A stretch of 64,000 nucleotides of DNA from contig OY718807.1 of the NCBI GenBank assembly GCA_963070105.1, forward strand, positions 868,001 to 932,000. Reading direction: 5' to 3'. The position numbers and the translations under genes were made by a program. This document shows, one piece after another, positions 46,096 through 58,837 of this stretch. The notes under the pieces were generated by a model. It did no database searches, was not told the DNA's origin, and saw only the letters and a program-made list of their open reading frames with translations. Within the stretch, counting starts at the first letter, position 1, and each line of letters begins with the position of its first letter. The stretch is from Litomosoides sigmodontis. Taxonomy: Eukaryota; Nematoda; Chromadorea; Rhabditida; Onchocercidae.

Positions 46096-49000
46096 CTACC
46101 GAGTTGAGTGGTCATAAAACAAGGGTAAAAGTGAGCTTGGAAGATGAAATAATCCCGTTCCTGTAATATCACATTCCAGGCGCATCATTGCCACCTGCAA
46201 AGGCGGATTATTATTACACACCTTCTGTCTATTACGACTACTGGGTACGTTATCAGTGCTTTATTAGTTTTACTCAATAAACAATGCACTTTCCAAAACA
46301 GTAACCGAACCCAATCAAAAAATTTGTTCTAGAAACTATGTCTAAACCGGAGACATGTTTAATAAAATTTCACTAGAACTAAAATTTTTATACTCAGAAC
46401 AAAATTAAGAGGCCACAGAAAATAAGCTTTATTAAGCTTTTCGAAAAGAGTCTGTCAGTGAATTGGAGAAATAAAAGTAATGAACTCTGTGGCAGCAAAG
46501 AGTTATGAAATGAGACAATCAATGTGCCATCAGATACAAATGTTGCGGGAATTCCTTCCTGAAAACAAACCTGGTTTGGCAGTGTACCGTTGAATGATAA
46601 GGCTGGCAAAATGAGGGCCATATGCGGTTGCATCGCACCATTTCGGTTAGTTGCGGGCAGCAAATAATAATTCTAAAAAACTCTCAAAAAATTTTTTAAG
46701 GCTTGCAATAAGGATTAGTAATAAAACTGCTTAAGATTTTAGTAAAACTATAACATAAATAATGGGAAACCAATTTTCAGTCCAAAATCATTCACATCCT
46801 TCTTTAAAACCTCCAGGTAATTAATGAAATCAATCATTGGTCAAGAAAGACATCTGATATGCAACAATAAGAAAACAAAACAATAACCTTCATCGCAACA
46901 ACGTAAAGTGTATCATCACGCTGTTTCAAATTCCGAGCAAGTTCTGCATACTGCGATTCCATATCCAATGCCGTTAGTGCATCTATTTTGTCTTTCATCC
47001 AACTAGTTAAGAAATTTCCCGGACCCACAACATCGTAATCCATCGTTTTGCTAAAAATCAAAATACGTGACTTTATTTTTTATCCAACTAGCCAAATTTT
47101 GCCAAAAATTTTGACTTGTCAATTTACTAGTTTCACTTTCACTAATCAAGCTAGCAAGTTAAAAAAAAAAAAACATCAATACCTACACTTGTGATTTAAT
47201 GGCCGTGCTGTCGGCACTGGAGCTGATCATGTCGATATGCCTCCATGCACGTTCACGTACCGCTTTTAAACGTGCAGCCTCAATTTTGTCAACTGCTGTC
47301 CTAACAATTTAAAATCAAAACATAAAAAAATTGAGGAGTATCATCATTTAAAATCATTCATGTGAGGTGTGGATGAAGTCTTCAATGTTATGATAGTCGC
47401 ATGAAAAGCAATTTATTGAAACAATCAGATAGCAGAAAATCCATAAAATCCTTGTAAAATATATGTTTAACATTCAAAAAAATAGGTAAACCTATAAGAA
47501 GAAAACAGCGTATGGTATTAATGATATTACGATGGTATTAATACAAACCTCTGTTGACGATTTTCTCTACTTGTTTTTCCACGTTCAGCATTTCGTGCAG
47601 GTTTTGCAGTAATGTTAGGAGTAGCCAATCCTTTGTATGCTGGAACACGAAATATGCGCCGAATGTGCATAAATTGCAAGCACTCATGTCGATTAATCCA
47701 AGCAAAAACATCATTGTTTAGTCTGCAACACATACTCTACCAAAATGAAATTAAAATTCTGTAGGTGGAAGAAAATTTACTAAGATTAAAGCTGTAATTG
47801 CCAGCTCCTACAAACCATTCAGTGATTAATCAAGCAGTGATAACTCAGAAAATGACAAGCAGAACTCGAGCTTTGCAAATCATAAGCAAAATAGTTTATT
47901 TCCATTGTTCATTAGATTCGGTGTTTAAAGATAGAAATCAAAAATGGTTCCAACTAACAATGACGTGTTTCTTAAAGGAACACGAATGCTGAAGTAAATG
48001 TAAAGGAAATCGTGATGAATGAACCTCATCATTAGGTTCTCACTCCAATATGATGAAGTTAAGCCCCTAAAAGATTAGAATTTTGCAGCGAAAGACCAAT
48101 TTAGGAGACGATAACAAACTTCATTGTTTCAGTTTGATTCAAATATTTCTTTTGTATGCTGCCACAGTTCGCTGAATAGTTGAGGCTTGATAAAGGGTCC
48201 GATTTTTTGCTTGACTGTGAATTTTCTCTCGATTCCTAAACAATGTTAACATGAAACATATGAATAAACCTATAAAATGATGCTCCGCTCACTAAATTTT
48301 AAAATTTCCAGAGAAAAATCAAACTCCAAAACATGAAACAATAAAAAGCGACAAAAGACTCTAAAATAAAACAAAATTAATAATTGGCAGCTAACCACTG
48401 AGGCACCGTAATCCAGAGAAAGAAGAGCTCGACCAGTATTTACTCCATTTCGCTCGGAATGTTCATCTGAGTTCGCAAGATTCCATGCAACAAGACTTGT
48501 TGCATCACGAACTGGATGCAAATTTCTAAAATCATTTGAATTCACTTGATCAAAAAAACTTAGAACAATTGTGTTCTTATATTTAATATTTGCAAATACC
48601 TACTAGAAAAAGAAAGCAACTTAACTGGTAGAGTTGCTACTAAGAGACAATAACGAAACAAATCCAAGCAGACAAACAGTGCCAGCTAGCAGACCTAAAC
48701 GACCATGGCTGTTTCGATTACTGTCTGATTTCAACATTTCATTCTGAAATTCAAAAACTTTCACTGCTTGAAGAAGTTTCAACAGAAAACAAAAGTGAAA
48801 AAAGTAAATTAGTCAGTGTATGCCGAATTACTACTAACTCCCCGATGTTTGTTTCTCCGCTTATCTCCTTCGATAAGAGAAAAACTTCCGTTCTTACACA
48901 GTAAAAATTAGGCTCGAGTCACGTATTAACTAATGCAGCCTTATGACTGATATAAGAACTACTTGAGTTAAAAACTTGCAAGTACTTCAGTCAAATTATA

Positions 49001-52000
49001 GCTTGCTCACGCTATATTTATTTAACTGATGATCCCGGTGTATATTAATACTCGAAAAATGTTATCCGCTCTAATCTACACCGATCATACAAAAACAAGC
49101 TCAACTGAATTTTCTAATGGACACAGTTTTTCAGTAAACTATTAAGATTTTCGAGCTCTTTTTAATTTATTGAATTTATAGAATTGTTTCTTATGTAAGG
49201 TACAATTTGAAGAACGCTGGATTTACGTCTACTTTTTTTTGTTTTTTCATATTCTCCATTTTTTGCTTCCCTAAGATACTGTTTAAAACATTATGCACCT
49301 CCTTCCGCAAAACTCCTATAGTTCCTTTTAAAATTTCTATTTCATTCTTCAATTTCTCGATAATGGCATCTTTGTTGGCCAAATTTCGTTTCATTTCATT
49401 GAGTTCCTGAAATATTTAATGAAATAATAAGAAAAAATGAAGAATACGGAAAAAGTTTCATGCATCGTATCCTCTACAAACATTTTTTTTCCGGATTCGT
49501 GAAAGTTGTGCCGAGTATCGGTTTCGTATTTTCCTGTCTTCTTTCTTGCGATCGTAATCCTAAAAAATATTGCAAAGTGTTACAAAGATTTTCCGCTAAT
49601 AATATTAAAATTGACGCAGAAAAACATTCTTCACTGATGACGATAAACCATATCAAGAAATAAAAGATCATTAAGTTTCTCTCGTATTTCAATGCTGAAT
49701 ATCACAAAGAAACTAGGGTTACAATAGAAAAAAAATAGAGATAAAGTTCACAGTATTTTTAGGGGAGCTTAGTTGTTTCAATTATTTGTGAGCAACTTTG
49801 ATAGAAATATTTTATCACAAGAAACAGGATTGGTATATGCGAAAGACACTTTAATAGACCACAATGTATATATCTACTTTCATACTTCATGTAGCCCGAG
49901 ATAGTGTACAACATCGTTTGATAGTATATTGAAGATTATTCGCAGGAGTATTGCTACTCTTGCATTCCGAGAAGATAAAACATTACGAAAATTTATTTAT
50001 CCCATTTCGAAAATGGAAAAGTGCGAACTACGAGAAAAATGCAAAACAGAATAATTTCTTAGAAACAAATAAAATTATGAAAAAATTAAAGTGCAAAAAA
50101 GTGGTGAAAGGATGGATGCAAATGACACAGTATGTGATGCCAATTTTGAAATTACCTTAACAAGGGCACTTGCACATGTCGTTGCTGGTAATGATCCTTC
50201 ATGTTTCGGTGACAAAACTCGCTGCCTGTCTTGATTGATAGTTGGTTGGGACTGAAATAAATACTTCGGATTAATAACTATCTCGACTTTTCAAAACAAA
50301 AAACGAAATGATAAATTTGCGCAAACTGAACAAAGGATAAAGATGAAAATTGCAAAAAAATAACGTAGGACTTAAACTCACGTTGAAAGAGCTAGCGTGA
50401 GTTGGTGCAGGCATAATGCAAATCATTGGATGATTTGATGTGTTTTTACCATTCGTTACAATCTGAAAAGTTTATGTTGATTTAAATTCATTCTTCAAAG
50501 CCGTTCTATCAAACGTTTAATAAACTTCATTTCTATCTTGTAAAATAACTATTGAGTAAATAAAGTATAACTACGATGAGTAGGAAATTGTAATATGAAC
50601 AGAATGTTTCATACCTCATCAAAACGTTTGTATGGTAAATGCTATTGAGAGAATTATAAGGTAAGAAAAGTCACTAAAATAAAAATTATTTGTCAAAGAC
50701 GCCATGATATGACCTGACGAACGGGGATATGAACGGGAATAAGGCGATTTAGATTAGGCACTCCAGTAGATTTCGTTTCCAGTTGATACATTGGTGTTGC
50801 CTGAGTGATATTTGTGATTCGATCACTGTCAGGAGCATTCTGATCCTTTAAAAACTTTTTTAGTCCTGTAAAATCTCAAACATATATTTACTGTACCATA
50901 AATGCTCACTAAAATTTCCAAAAATTTGACTCAGTAACACACTCTATTTATCATCTGACATTTTTATCGGCTCTTCAAAAACAAAAATCATAATCAATTA
51001 TTATATTTAATGCATTTCTGTTCGTAAAATCTCATCCACTTATATAAATCAATTATTTAGGCCAATACGTACATCTGAAGTAGAGCATGTTGGCGAATAA
51101 TTTCCGGAATCACTGGTGGATGGAGAAACATTGTCATATAATACTTGATTGATAAAATCATTGTCAAGTGTAACGGCATCGAATATTGATGATTCATCTG
51201 TTGTAAGTACTCCGCTGTTATTCTGTGAATTGAAATCAAATCCCAAATTATCAGTGACTTCCGAAAGCTAGAAATAATTACGAAATCAGTAATGAATACA
51301 GAAAATGTATTATAAAATGGTAAAAAAAGACAAACTTATTTTTTACTTAAAAAACTCTTGCTAACCCTAAAATATCAATGACTCTGGTTAATCTATTAAT
51401 GACTCTGGTTAATCGATTAATTATAGGAAAAATATTCGAAAAGTCAAGGATGTGGGGAAGTGAGTACTTATGCGCTAGGTAAACGTTGATCTTATCAGAT
51501 AACAAATAAAAACCTGATCATCGCTTTTTTCGATGACACTATTATCATCCATCCTGGACTCATTTGGAGAAAGCAAATTCGTCCAGTAAACTTGATCAAA
51601 ATTATTCTCCAAAAAGCAATCCATCAAGGAATCGAATAGGCAGCTTGTAAAGTAACTGGAAAAAATAATAAAGTATTTCTGAAACTATGATAAAGAATAT
51701 TTATAGTCGTTTACAATCCAATTTATGACTGCACTATCGGATAGATATGAACTGGAAATGATAATGTAATCCGTTGGAAAGTGAAAGGAAATAATTCACA
51801 AGAAATTACGTTTGCGTACATTGCAATCAAAGCAGAAATTATACGCAAAATGAAAGAAACAGCGAGAGAACAAAGCAACGGTCAACCATCAGTAAAGGCA
51901 GGAAGTTCCACTGTCGCTTATCTCAGTTTGAAACCATTCGCTATTCGTCCCCCTGCCTAACCAAGCGGGAATTTCGAAAAAGCTAGTTTTAAATGTCCTG

Positions 52001-52204
52001 AACTGCCGGGTGTGTCCTGAACTGCCAGGTGTGGTAATCGGCTTCTGTCAGTTTCTATACTTTCCGATATACGTACCTTATCACACAATGGTGTTTTAAT
52101 CTACGTGGTAGTAGTTTTATTGCGTGTCAAAGGTTGAAAATGCGAGCGAGAACTTACTTCACGTTATCTAGCAGTTTATGTGATCCGAATGGAAGCGGGA
52201 ACAT
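46096..52204 (-). CDS. atf-6: ATF-6, ER-stress membrane bZIP transcription factor
   Basis: Type II ER membrane protein released by site-1 and site-2 proteases during the unfolded protein response, after which the N-terminal bZIP part enters the nucleus. Start at ATG 52204; exon 1 (52158-52204, MFPLPFGSHKLLDNV) joins in phase 2 to the 51.5-51.66 kb acidic activation exon (MDCFLENNFDQVYW). A further acidic exon is at 51.05-51.27 kb. The basic region is exon 49482-49559 (RKIRNRYSAQLSRIRKK, with the bZIP N-x7-R), and the zipper is exon 49227-49406 (KLKNEIEILKGTIGVL). The membrane segment lies in the exon from 48743 (RLGLLAGTVCLLGFVSLLSL). The luminal part has GRALLSL, an RxxL site-1 protease site (48.4 kb), SANCGSIQKKYLNQTE (48.2 kb), LNNDVFAWINRHE (47.7 kb), DDTLYVVAMK (46.9 kb), YYLLPATNRNG and LILPALSFNGT (46571-46672), and the last exon 46096-46194 (MMRLECDI). 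The exon border just after the membrane segment is ambiguous. One or two N-terminal exons around 50.2-50.9 kb are less certain. Confidence 0.93.
51376..51421. repeat. Short two-copy tandem repeat in atf-6 intron
   Basis: Two near-identical copies of about 20 bases containing TGACTCTGGTTAATC. Minor intronic duplication; a similar small duplication (CCTGAACTGCC) lies at about 51998-52030 in intron 1. Confidence 0.7.
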
Positions 52205-52575
52205 GCTTGGGCACAAAAGTAATGGGACTTAACCCTTTCTTACTCTATCATTCCATTATTTGCCAGCATCTGTCTTATCAGTCGTTCTCTGACGTTATAA
52301 CATCCTAAAATCGTTCAACAGAATAGTTCATTTTTCAATATTCCCAGCTACCACCTCTTAAGAGATTTAACATGAATTATGATATAATTTCTGCAATTTC
52401 GCCTTAGTTTCGGAAACGTATAATAATTTATTAAATGATATTTACAACCTCTGAAGTAGACATTTCATCACCGTTTTATTAAATTATACAAGTATTAGTG
52501 GAAGTAATAAGCGAGCATGAAAACAAAGACAGGAATAAATGGAATAGGTTGCTCATATATATTTCAGTTTCAAAA
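52205..52575. promoter_or_regulatory. Shared bidirectional promoter region of atf-6 and lin-5
   Basis: Only 371 bases separate the divergent start codons of atf-6 (minus) and lin-5 (plus). It must hold the proximal promoters of both. A CRE-like TGACGTTA is at 52290-52297. A TATATATTTCAG ending at 52567, eight bases before the lin-5 ATG, looks like a spliced-leader acceptor. Confidence 0.5.
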
Positions 52576-55500
52576 ATGGATCCAAAACGGACAGGCGCAA
52601 TCCGACGTTGGGTTAGTTTGTTGTTACATACTATTTTATTATGACCAATGATTACGCTATATTTTACACTACAGATTTAGATCCAGAATCTTATAGTTCA
52701 CCCTGTTTCTTGTTTTTGGTTATATTTAATTTTCAGAGGAATTCTTCATCTTTACGATCAAATTATTACTTTATCTAATTGCACTGTATCACTTCATCCT
52801 ATATCTTTTTAGTCATGTTGTCGTATTTCTTTCTCAGTTAACATTCACTTAACTCCTAATTGGTTTGCTACGATTACCGTCAGCTTTAGTCAGATAATAT
52901 GCTACTCATAAGGTATAAATTGAGATTGTAGTATTCATTTACTGTTTAAATGTTCATTGCAGTTCGAGCAACTGTTGAAAGCCAAATTAGGTATTGATCC
53001 AGTGGACGGCTGGGCTCTACTGTACAAACGACACATACCTGTCACAACTCATCTCATGTGAGTTTTTTCGGTGTTGCAAGAGCCATGTTTGATGAAGTTG
53101 GATAGTTATGAAATTTAATAATTTTGCATCTCATTCCGTTTTCACATTTATTATAAAATTTCAGCACTACTGGTAAATTCAAAAAATGTGAAGAGAAGTC
53201 GAGCCAGGAAGCATACACGAAAGCATACCAGGCATTAGTGGACCAAATGACGGATGTTTCGTTTCTAGATCACTTGAAGCCAGATTTGGCTGCGACGGGT
53301 GATAATTTTGAGGTAGCTAAATTTTTGACCGTCTTTTTGAATGAGTTACGAATAGGTTTGGAAGTGGTTTTCGACGAAGATTATGGGCTAACTGAAGAAG
53401 AAAACAAATATATTGGAGCAGTGCTGCGTTATTTGGAAGACCATCAAAATTGGGATCCTTATGAGTCTTGGCCTGCAGTGCTATTCCAAAGCAGCGATGA
53501 ATCAGTAGATCTGGAAAATTTTATTACTCCCAAGGTTTGTTTTATGTTTTACTACTGAATTTTCTCCAGTTCCTGAGAACACCTGGAATATGAAGTGTAA
53601 TATGCCAGCAATCTAATTAGATTAGTGATTGCTGAAAATTTTATTAGATTGGTAAACGATAGCTCCTACTTTTTTTAAAAAAAAAAGTTTTCCAGATTCG
53701 TCGATCAAATTATTGTGGATTTATGTTGAGTGAAAGAACAGATATGAGACGTAGTCCACTTTCTGAAATCGTTTCCTCTCCTCGCTCACGTGAGCTACGA
53801 ATAACGCGCGAAAAAGACAGAAAAATAAAGGTTTTTGTCTACTATCTTGGATTATCTGATTTTTAATGTTAATCGGAAAAGCTATATTTGTCTTCGTGTT
53901 CCTAAATCAGCACTATTTAGACCCTGAATGAACGATGCAAACTGTTAGAATACGAGAAAGATGATCTGGATGGCTCGCTAAGAACCGCTAACCAGGAAAT
54001 CAAGAGACTTGCAAAGAGGTACTCGTGTGAATATCGATTCGCCTACTTTCTTTGTTTGATCATCCCTCCTCACATTATCATTTCAATTCCTTCATTTACT
54101 TAGTCTAACGCTTTGTTAAATTCTTTCATTCTGCCGACCTTATCTATCTTTTATTTCATTTTACTAAGGTTCTGTTGCCTTATCCTAAGTTACGTGACAT
54201 CTTAATATTATTGTTAGTAATTTAAAGTCTCTGCGAAGTTACCAGTGCTATAAGTGAGAAAGATGCACGATGTCATACACTCAATGCAGAATTGGATGAT
54301 TGGCGGACTAAAGCAGCTGCAGCTGAGGAAGAAAGCAATCAACTAAAGCAACAATTGAAGACTGTAAAGCAAGAACTACACACTACTCAAGTAAAATTGT
54401 TAAAATTTGATTATTGAATGCACGACAAATATTTTACTTTCATCAGCGCTGTAAGTATTGTTAGTATATGGACATCTATTCCTGTGATTTCAATGTACAT
54501 TTTAATAGAGACAATTGCGTGAAGCCGAATTTGACATTTCATCTAAACGAAGGGCTGTTGAGAGCTGGGAAAAAAATGCTACATTGGAGGAACAGTGGCG
54601 GTTAAAAATGGAAAGGGAACGAGAAGAGCTTTTACAGGTGTGTAGAACACGTAATAATGGATTATACACGTTCTTGTCGAAGACTTCGTAAAATCTTCGA
54701 AATCATGTATTTCATTAAAGGAACTTGAAGTAACAAGGATCTCGAAAGCAGCTGCTGAGGAGCGATTGCTACTACTCACGACGAACGATGAAGCCGAAAT
54801 CGCAGAATTGCGAAACATCATTGATGGACTACGATCGGACATAAAAGAGACGGTGCGTTAATTTTTAAATTTATTTAAGTTGTAACAACTGTTAATTCAG
54901 CACTTATGAAAGTTCTAATTTGTAGCGACGAGAAAGGGATGAAGCATTGGTCAGTCAAGACGAAAAGATGCGAGTCAAAGAATTAGAGCTTGCAAAGTCT
55001 GCCAATGTGATCATAGAAATGAAAAAGCAATTAAGTGCCGCTCAACTTTCTGTCCGAAATATCCGCGGTTTAGCTGTGCAGGTATTGTACCCCTTTCTAA
55101 CGATTTAGTTTTAATTTATTAAAAATTAAGTGATCAGGTCTTCTATTGGATTCACTGCAATGCAATGAAGAGATCTTGAGCTCATTAATCTGAAAAGAGA
55201 GCACCCCCCAATAAAGTTGTTCTTAGTTTTAAATGTATAAAATAAGACCGAAAATTGCATATTTGCAGATACGAAATCTTTGTACCGAGCTGGAAAACAG
55301 GAAGACCGAAATTCAGGGCTTACGACTTCTGTTCACAAGCATCCAAAATGGATATCAGACTTTACAGGAAAAGAATGAGCAGAGTAGAGCTATGATTGAA
55401 AGTCTACGGAACAATGTATTTTTTTTGTTAATTAATTAAAATCAGTTTTTGGTTTACTGAATTATTGCACTGATTCTTTATGGAACGGACAAAACATTAT

Positions 55501-57319
55501 AATTTCAACGGCCCACGCCTCATGTACGTTAAGCAAATCGTTAAGCAAATGTGAAAATAAGGTGCAAATTCTCTCAATCATGAGAGTTTTGTTTTTTCTA
55601 CATTCCATTATCAACAAAAAAGATATTGTTTCATAGGTAGCTATTAGCGAATATCGATCGCAGGCACTGGCTGCATCATTGGAGGATCAACGGAAAAAGG
55701 TATGTGTAAAGTTGATACAAACCGTTTTCGTTCAAAATGTCTGAAAGCTTTCCCTTTTGCCAAGCTTCCTTTTTTCAGCATATACAGGCAATGATGGCAA
55801 AGCAAGAAGCTTTAAATGAAAAACAGCAAATGCTCTTGGAAGCATGGGATCAGTTGAATAGCACAGTTAAACTCAATATCCACTTGCAAGAAGAAGTAGC
55901 ACGAAGGAACGGTATTATTTTAACATTCCAGGTTTTTTTGAAGTTACCTAGTTGTTTGCTCCCTACCATTTATTCACCGCCAACGCATGCAAACGTCAGC
56001 GAACTCTTGAAACTGCTACTAAAAAGTGTGAATGTGCGAAGTTCTCAGAAAGGCAGTTTTTTTAATCCAATCAGTTTTCTTTCTAAAGTATGCGGTAATT
56101 TCAGTTGCATACCACACTCTTGAGCAGCGCCTTGCTTCTGCAGAGGAAAGATGTTCAACAATTTCTCATCATTTCTCGATCAACAGTAGTACTCTGGATA
56201 ACAAACCAGCAGAGGAAATGACCAAAATAAATTGTCACTTTTCGGAAGTAGTAGGTACTGCTTGCTTCATTTCATCTTGTTTTATAGGGAACAATGAGCA
56301 CAACTTTAGATATTACATTTTGTGGACTGAAGTGTCGATAAATTAATAGATGCACAGTGGAAGATGGATTTCTCAGTGAGGAACTAAAAAGGTACATGAA
56401 AATGATGTAAAGAAATTGGATAAAATTTCAAAACTATCACTGTAGATGTGTCATCTTCTGGTGCTCTTCCTCATGAATTCCATCCGCTTCCGGAAGTTGA
56501 AGATGAGAACGATCTGTTATCATCATCATCTGTAACTGGTGATCCATATTTGCTGAGGGTGGAACCGCAATGTGGTAGACTTATCGCAACAGACGAGTAA
56601 ATTTTTATATCGTTTACATTTTTTTTGGATTTTCTTTTCGTATTTTTAAACTATACGTTTTTCTGTCTTTTACACTAAAGGGTTTACTGACTGAAATATT
56701 TTATAATAATGCAGCAATGCTTCTAAAAAAGTATTTGTAATTTAAGACAAGAGGAATTTAACACTTCTGTGGACAGTGAACGCTTGACTGAATTGAAGAG
56801 ACGCAATAAAACACTGCCACCTCACATGCGCTCAACTTACGCTACTGAACTGACTTATGCTGGAGAACGCTTCTCATCCGAAAGGCTAGAAGATGAACTC
56901 AAAAATTCTAACGCTTTTATGCCAATACATAAGGGTGGCTGTGATACATCAAGTTTAACATCACCGGGCAACTTATCCAAAACAAAGGTTTACAGTTTCT
57001 TGAAAGCTCTATGGTTCCATAAAATTCGTGCCATTAAATTTTGTTCGATGGGAAAGCTTTTCAATTAAGAGGATTTTTAGATTATAATCATGAATTGATT
57101 GTGATTCAAATAGTTCTCTATCAATTTATAGATTCACTCAATAGCATGCATGGACTCTTGTTTTTTCTCTTTTTTATGGTAAAATGACAAATTTCATTGT
57201 TTTTTCAGTATGTTTCACGATCGTTACGCAGTGTCAAGAAGCATTTTAGCAAAATGATGCAGGAATCGAACGTACCCAAAGCGAACGTTACAAGCAAAGA
57301 ACAGACTCCACTGAAATAG
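52576..57319 (+). CDS. lin-5: LIN-5 / NuMA homologue, cortical dynein anchor for spindle positioning
   Basis: Coiled-coil protein that links cortical Galpha-GPR/LGN to dynein in mitosis. Start ATG at 52576; exons 52576-52611, 52963-53057, 53165-53534, 53696-53830, 53921-54018, 54228-54390, 54509-54637, 54721-54852, 54926-55081, 55269-55415, 55637-55699, 55779-55911, 56105-, small exon near 56353, about 56446-56590, 56747-56987, 57209-57319. The N-terminus is a compact helical domain (FEQLLKAKLGIDPVDGWALL, then FLTVFLNELRIGLEVVF, EEENKYIGAVLRYLED) in the place of the Hook-like domain of NuMA. A long Glu/Lys/Gln-rich coiled coil follows (EEESNQLKQQLKTVKQEL, QEALNEKQQMLLEAWDQL). Near the C-terminus RLTELKRRNKTLPPHMRSTY closely resembles the NuMA segment that binds LGN (I recall RIAELQQRNRVCPPHLKTCY), and a basic tail (SRSLRSVKKHFSKMM) ends the protein. 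The name rests on that motif plus architecture. Exons between 56.1 and 56.6 kb are least certain. Confidence 0.85.
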
Positions 57320-58040
57320 AAAAATTGGATAACTTATTATTTTATCGCGATGAAATTATTTGGATGGAGTCATTTTAAAATTATTTATCTACAATGTGAT
57401 AGTAATATATTAGAAACCAGAAATTATTACGCATGATTTCGTTCAGTTTATGTCTTAGGATCGCTTTTGAAAGTTATCAGCTTATTACACCAATACTTAC
57501 CAATGTACAATGAACTATCGAACTGTCGCTGATTACCAGCGATTGAACTATCGCTGGTTACCAGTTTCACACTACCAATTTGATTACAGTTTATTACAGT
57601 ATATTTGTTATATATATTCCTAAGCCATCTAGTAACTGTTAATTCTGTAAACATCCATTGCATAAACATTCATAAAAACATGATTATAGTTGATAAGATT
57701 TAAAGAAGCTTGCATTATGACATGTTAACGTAACAACAGATTATTGTTTGATGGAGTACTGCTTCTCTAGTCATGTCGAGCCAACTATGAAATTTAAGTG
57801 AAATCTTTTAATTATAAATGGTGGTGCTAAATAATCCTCGCCTAACTACATATTTTGTGGCTCTCGGAAGGAGGCAAATGGATTACTAATCTTATGAAAG
57901 AGTTATCAGAAAGGTATTCAAAAATGTTGAACTATTAGGAATTTTGCAAACATCGTCGAGCATGTAGAGTGAGAACTTTTTTTAAAACTAATTTATGTTA
58001 ACTAGCAGTTTATTTTCCTCCTCTTCCGGAAAGAAATAAG
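57320..58040. other. Intergenic, nothing recognised
   Basis: Region downstream of lin-5. A near-tandem GCTGATTACCAG/GCTGGTTACCAG pair at about 57527-57564 is the only pattern seen. No gene. Confidence 0.5.
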
Positions 58041-58837
58041 ATGTTTAGGAACATGCATCGTGTACTGTCATCGTCCTGTTTAGCAATTCATACTGTTGTT
58101 TATTCTACCGGAAAGGTAAGCTTCCATGATTAAGTATATTTTGTCCGTTACTTGATATCACCAAGTTATGCCTTTCGATTGACCACTTTTGAGTAGTATA
58201 ACTGTTATGCCAACTTCCATTAGTCTCCGCTTGGCTTATAATTAAGTTTAAACTAATTTTCAAGTGCAATTCGAAAGCGATCCAGTCTTCAATTTCTAAT
58301 TTATATACGTACTTTACTTTTGCAACTAATTAGACTTCCAAGAGTTCCTTCTTCCTTCGCTTAGTTTTTTTTGTTTCAATTCGTCTATTTCTCTCAGATT
58401 TTTTCAATTCAAAAATATTTTATTTGTTTTAAAATTGCAAAACAATACCTAACGGAAAATAGGGTGATTTAGAGATTCCATTAGGAGCAATAACTTTGTG
58501 TTTGTTATGTATTGGATGAAAGGATAAGATTTTATTTTCACTCTTAATTTAAAGGTAAACAGTTTTACATGATTTGGAGAGTATCCACTTCCACACAATA
58601 TTTTACTATTTATTATTTAAATGAAAAATGAAAATGAAATTTGGTGCTTATGAAAATTAAATTTGATCGCTTGCGAAAACTTCACAGTTCGGAATTTCAT
58701 TTGTATCAATAAGTGGCCAAATTTTATCCCTTAAACTTTGCTGCATTAATTATTCATTTGCATTTCAGCTTACGCCACAACCTTTCTCATCAATGAAAAT
58801 ACAAAAGGCCAATGTAATTTTTTGGATGTATTTTTAA
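58041..58837 (+). CDS. Possible tiny two-exon gene, function unknown
   Basis: Exon 1 (58041-58115, 25 codons, MFRNMHRVLSSSCLAIHTVV...) ends at AAG|GTAAGC, and exon 2 (58769-58837, LTPQPFSSMKIQKAN...) follows GCATTTCAG in phase 0 and stops at TAA. The product would be 47 aa with an N-terminus rich in Arg, Ser and hydrophobics, compatible with a mitochondrial presequence. Both splice signals are strong, but the product is short and matches nothing I know. It could also be the start of a longer gene or chance. Confidence 0.3.
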
